Source of the DNA: a bacterium
GTDB lineage: Bacteria; Chloroflexota; Dormibacteria; UBA8260; Bog-877
NCBI GenBank assembly: GCA_021791345.1
Contig: JAJYWT010000110.1
Location: forward strand, 1 to 34,133
Direction of reading: 5' to 3'
Length of the DNA stretch: 34,133 nt
Positions 31,717 through 34,133 of the stretch are shown here, in pieces. A program made the position numbers and the translations under genes. Positions within the stretch are counted from its first letter, which is position 1; the number at the start of each line of letters is the position of its first letter. Under the pieces are notes generated by a model. It did no database searches and was not told where the DNA came from. It worked only from the letters and a program-made list of their open reading frames with translations.

Positions 31717-33056
31717 CTGGCAGCGTGCCCAGCGAGGAGGTACCCCAGCCCGGGGCCGTGCCCAACCTGCACCTCGGCCGGGTGCACCGGTCGGAGCTGG
31801 CCAACGGTCCCGAGTTGATGGTGGTCCCCCGGCCGACGGTGCCCAGGGTCGAACTCCGCGTATCAGTGCCGGCCGGCTCCGCCGCCGGTGACAGCGCCGC
31901 GGCGGCCGAGCTGCTGCGCATGGGCATCCCCCTGGGAACCCGGGAGCTCGACCAGGAACAGCTGGCCGAACGGCTGCAGGACCTGGGCGGGGCCCTGCAG
32001 GTCCACCAGGACCTCGACCGCCTGACGATCTCCGCCGCGGCGCTCTCCGAGGCTGAGTCCGAGCTCTACCATCTGGTGGCTTCGCTGGTGCAGGAGCCGG
32101 AATTCCCGCGGGACGACCTGGCCATCGAGAAGGCCAAGCTGGTGGAGGGACTCCGGAGCGCGCGCGCCACCCCTCACTTCCCGGCTCACGAGGCGCTGGG
32201 TGAGCTGGTCTACGGACGGCACCCGTACGGTCGTCGGGAGCCCACCGAGGGGGAGGTGGCCCGGACCGGTCGGCGAGCTCTGCAGGAGCTGCACCGAAAG
32301 ACGTTCACCCCCTCCCTGGCCCAGATCACCGTGGTCGGGGACGTCGATCCCCGCTCGACCATGCGACGGCTGCGTGCCGCCTTCTCCGGTTGGGAGGGGC
32401 CGCGGAAGGGATGGAAGGCCCCGCGGGTGCGTGCCACGACTCACCAGGACCTCCTCTACCTGGAGCGCCCTGGTTCGGTGCAGACCGTGGTGGTCGCCGC
32501 CTCCAGCGGGCCCACCATGGGAGAGCCCGGCCACATCGCCTTCAGCCTGGCCACCGCGGTCCTGGGCGGCGGATTCACCTCCCGGATGATGGCCAACCTG
32601 CGGGAGGACAAGGGGTACACCTACAGCCCCCACGCCCGGGTGGAGTCCCACAGCCGGGACGGGCTGGCCAGCGCGTCCATGGAGGTTCGCACCGAGGTCA
32701 CCGCAGCCGCCCTCGCCGAGCTCCGGCACGAGCTGGCCCGGCTGGCCACGGTACCGGTGCCCGAGGAAGAGCTGGCCACCACCAGGAGCTACCTGGAGGG
32801 AGCCCGGCTGGTGACCCTCCAGACCCAGGCCGGACTGGCCTCGGCGCTGGCCCAGGTCCGGGGACTCGGCCTCGACCACCGCTATCTGGAGCGGTACCAG
32901 ACCGAGCTGGAGCGATGCTCGGCCGAAGAGGTGATGGCAGCCGCCCGGAGGTACCTGTCCCCCACCAGGATGACCACCGTCCTGGTGGGGGACGAGTCGG
33001 CCATCCCCGGCCTGGAAGCCCTGGCCCCGGTGCGCCGCCGCCGCCCCCGGGGCTGA
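31713..33056 (+). CDS. M16-family peptidase, non-catalytic partner subunit
   Basis: ATG 31713 overlaps the previous stop by four bases; the frame opens at 31650 inside the upstream gene. The protein has 447 residues. Where the catalytic subunit has HxxEH, this one reads 'SAAAAELLRMG', so it cannot bind zinc. The C-terminal domain keeps 'LGGGFTSRMMANLREDKGYTYS', the R/Y pair that binds substrate in MPP-alpha-like partners. This division of labour (one zinc subunit, one R/Y subunit) is the standard heterodimer arrangement in bacteria. It ends four bases before a convergent minus-strand gene. Confidence 0.92.
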   Translation: MTGSVPSEEVPQPGAVPNLHLGRVHRSELANGPELMVVPRPTVPRVELRVSVPAGSAAGDSAAAAELLRMGIPLGTRELDQEQLAERLQDLGGALQVHQDLDRLTISAAALSEAESELYHLVASLVQEPEFPRDDLAIEKAKLVEGLRSARATPHFPAHEALGELVYGRHPYGRREPTEGEVARTGRRALQELHRKTFTPSLAQITVVGDVDPRSTMRRLRAAFSGWEGPRKGWKAPRVRATTHQDLLYLERPGSVQTVVVAASSGPTMGEPGHIAFSLATAVLGGGFTSRMMANLREDKGYTYSPHARVESHSRDGLASASMEVRTEVTAAALAELRHELARLATVPVPEEELATTRSYLEGARLVTLQTQAGLASALAQVRGLGLDHRYLERYQTELERCSAEEVMAAARRYLSPTRMTTVLVGDESAIPGLEALAPVRRRRPRG

Positions 33057-33060
33057 CGCG

Positions 33061-33645
33061 TCAGGCGCGGAGGCGGCCACGCGCCAGCAGGCCGACGCCC
33101 AGGACCAAGAGCAGCGCTGAGCCCACACCGAGAAGGGTGAGGTCCAGGCCTCCGGAGGCGGGCACCCCCGCGGTTCCCAGGACGACCGCCGCCGCCGCCG
33201 CACCGGCCAGCAACATCCCGCCCGTGCGCAGAGCCCTCGCCCCCACCGCGGAAAGTTCCCACTCCCCCTTGCGGGCGAGGTCGGCGGCCAGAAACGCCAG
33301 CTCGGTGGCCAGCAGAATGGAGAGTCCCAGAGGGACTGCCAGCAGCGCCGGCCCCTCATCCCAGAGGGTGAGGCCCACCGGCCCGCCGAGTAGGATGGGG
33401 GCGCAGGCGACCAGCCCAGGGGCGCGGCCCAGGCCACCAGCCAGCAGCGCCAGGATCCCAACGGCGGATATCGGCAGCAGCCAGGCCAGCGGCAAGCCCC
33501 CGCCTCGGGCCACCACATACCAGAGGGATGGCGCACCCAGGGCGGCGGCGGCAGCCGCGGCGATCAGCGCAGCACGGGCCGGGCGAATCGCCGGTACTCC
33601 CTGGCCGCTGCCAGCACCACCTCCAGGGGACGGTCTGGCGCCCAC
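33061..33645 (-). CDS. Small polytopic membrane protein of unknown function
   Basis: The protein has 194 residues and about six hydrophobic helices, with an Ala/Gly/Leu-rich composition and a basic end (LLARGRLRA). The only start in frame before the first helix is GTG 33645, which overlaps the DUF58 gene by 82 bp; the true start is uncertain. I recognise no family. Coupled to a DUF58 gene, it could belong to the DUF58/MoxR-type membrane operon found in many bacteria; that is inference from position. Confidence 0.6.
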   Translation of the reverse strand: MGARPSPGGGAGSGQGVPAIRPARAALIAAAAAAALGAPSLWYVVARGGGLPLAWLLPISAVGILALLAGGLGRAPGLVACAPILLGGPVGLTLWDEGPALLAVPLGLSILLATELAFLAADLARKGEWELSAVGARALRTGGMLLAGAAAAAVVLGTAGVPASGGLDLTLLGVGSALLLVLGVGLLARGRLRA

Positions 33646-34133
33646 TCCACCACGGTGACCCCCTGGCGCTGCAACCGGTGCCGCCGCGCCTCCCGCTGGG
33701 CCAGCCAGACGCGCAGGGCCAGAGGGTCGGCGTGGCGCAGCGGGGCCCCCACCAGCTTCTCGGGCGCGATCTCCAGCACCAGGAGGTCGAAGCCCCGGTG
33801 GTGGAGGTCGGCGAGCGCTCCCAGGCTCCTGGGGTCCAGGAGCGGGGTGAGCGCCACCACCATGGCCGCCGGGGGCAGGACCCGAGGTGGGAGCACCTCC
33901 AGGTCGCGCCAGGCGTACGAGGTGACCACGTCGGTGTCCAGGAGCGCCTCCACCACCCGGTACAGGTGCCGTGGCCCCAGGCCGGGATCCAGCCAGCGAA
34001 CCAGCCCGCCGAAGCCCACGACACCCACGCGGTCGCGCTGGCGGAGATGTCCCTCGGCGAGAGCGGAGCCGGCCCGCACCGCCAGGCTGAGCACGCTGTC
34101 GCGCCCCTCCCCCACCTCGGTGAAGCTGTCCAC
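33564..34133 (-). CDS. DUF58 (vWA-like) protein, C-terminal part, cut by window edge
   Basis: The frame runs in from the right edge; 189 residues are visible. 'DSFTEVGEGRDSVLSLAVRAGSALAEGHLRQRDRVGVVGFGG' is the DUF58 pattern, with the D-S-F replacing a full MIDAS, followed by 'WLDPGLGPRHLYRVVEALL', 'LPPAAMVVALTPLLDPRS' and 'LHHRGFDLLVLEI'. DUF58 proteins usually act with MoxR-type AAA+ ATPases and transglutaminase-like proteins in envelope assembly or stress. The partner ATPase would be expected further right. The start lies outside the window. Confidence 0.82.
   Translation of the reverse strand: MDSFTEVGEGRDSVLSLAVRAGSALAEGHLRQRDRVGVVGFGGLVRWLDPGLGPRHLYRVVEALLDTDVVTSYAWRDLEVLPPRVLPPAAMVVALTPLLDPRSLGALADLHHRGFDLLVLEIAPEKLVGAPLRHADPLALRVWLAQREARRHRLQRQGVTVVEWAPDRPLEVVLAAAREYRRFARPVLR

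Noticed and set aside
1..34133. Insertion sequences, CRISPR arrays, tRNA or rRNA genes
   Set aside because: No transposase motifs, spaced direct repeats or tRNA-like cloverleaf signatures were recognised anywhere in the window.

Overview
The window is very G+C-rich with strongly GC-biased third codon positions. It carries no mobile element, tRNA, rRNA or CRISPR array that I can see. The M16 peptidase pair, TldD, DUF58, Gram-positive-style sorting signals and Ig-repeat surface proteins fit an uncultured soil-type lineage near Actinobacteriota, Chloroflexota or Dormibacterota. This placement is inference from gene content, not a marker-gene result.

Layout. At the left edge is the N-terminal part of a TldD/PmbA-family metalloprotease (minus strand), then a 1377-residue surface protein (957-5090, minus) with a beta-propeller-like head, eight Ig-like 'C-(x)-EP-V' repeats and a TPXTG sorting-type tail. 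A plus-strand glycan-assembly operon follows (5683-12388): GT4 glycosyltransferase, large polytopic GT-C-like protein, DUF1616-like membrane protein, MOP-family flippase, second GT4. Most junctions overlap or nearly touch.

The centre (12513-19157) is a small NRPS-like module. A minus-strand A-T-TE protein with a threonine-type specificity code faces a plus-strand protein with an A domain, no carrier domain and a TE-like tail. A Sfp-type phosphopantetheinyl transferase follows directly. Neither TE-like domain has serine at the nucleophile position, and no condensation domain is present. A secreted GH5-type glycoside hydrolase and a third GT4 complete the plus-strand run (19311-22403).

On the minus strand, 27385-22357 reads as one operon: a GT2 glycosyltransferase fused to a MetA-like homoserine acyltransferase, a MetY-type O-acylhomoserine sulfhydrylase, and an FAD/NAD(P)-binding oxidoreductase whose start lies beside a run of nine G. 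Its upstream region holds a good -35/-10 pair overlapped by an inverted repeat, giving a predicted leader of about 290 nt. A second TPXTG-tailed Ig-repeat surface protein (27957-30116, minus) closes the cluster on the right, so paralogous surface proteins bracket the glycan/NRPS/Met region.

The right end is housekeeping: an M16 peptidase pair (one catalytic, one lacking the zinc motif), a small membrane protein and a DUF58 protein cut by the window end.

Working model (inference): the central region builds and exports a surface glycan, and the NRPS-like A/T proteins may activate threonine or another amino acid to decorate that glycan or a small metabolite. The MetA/MetY/FAD operon may supply methionine precursors or a modified homoserine-derived amino acid.
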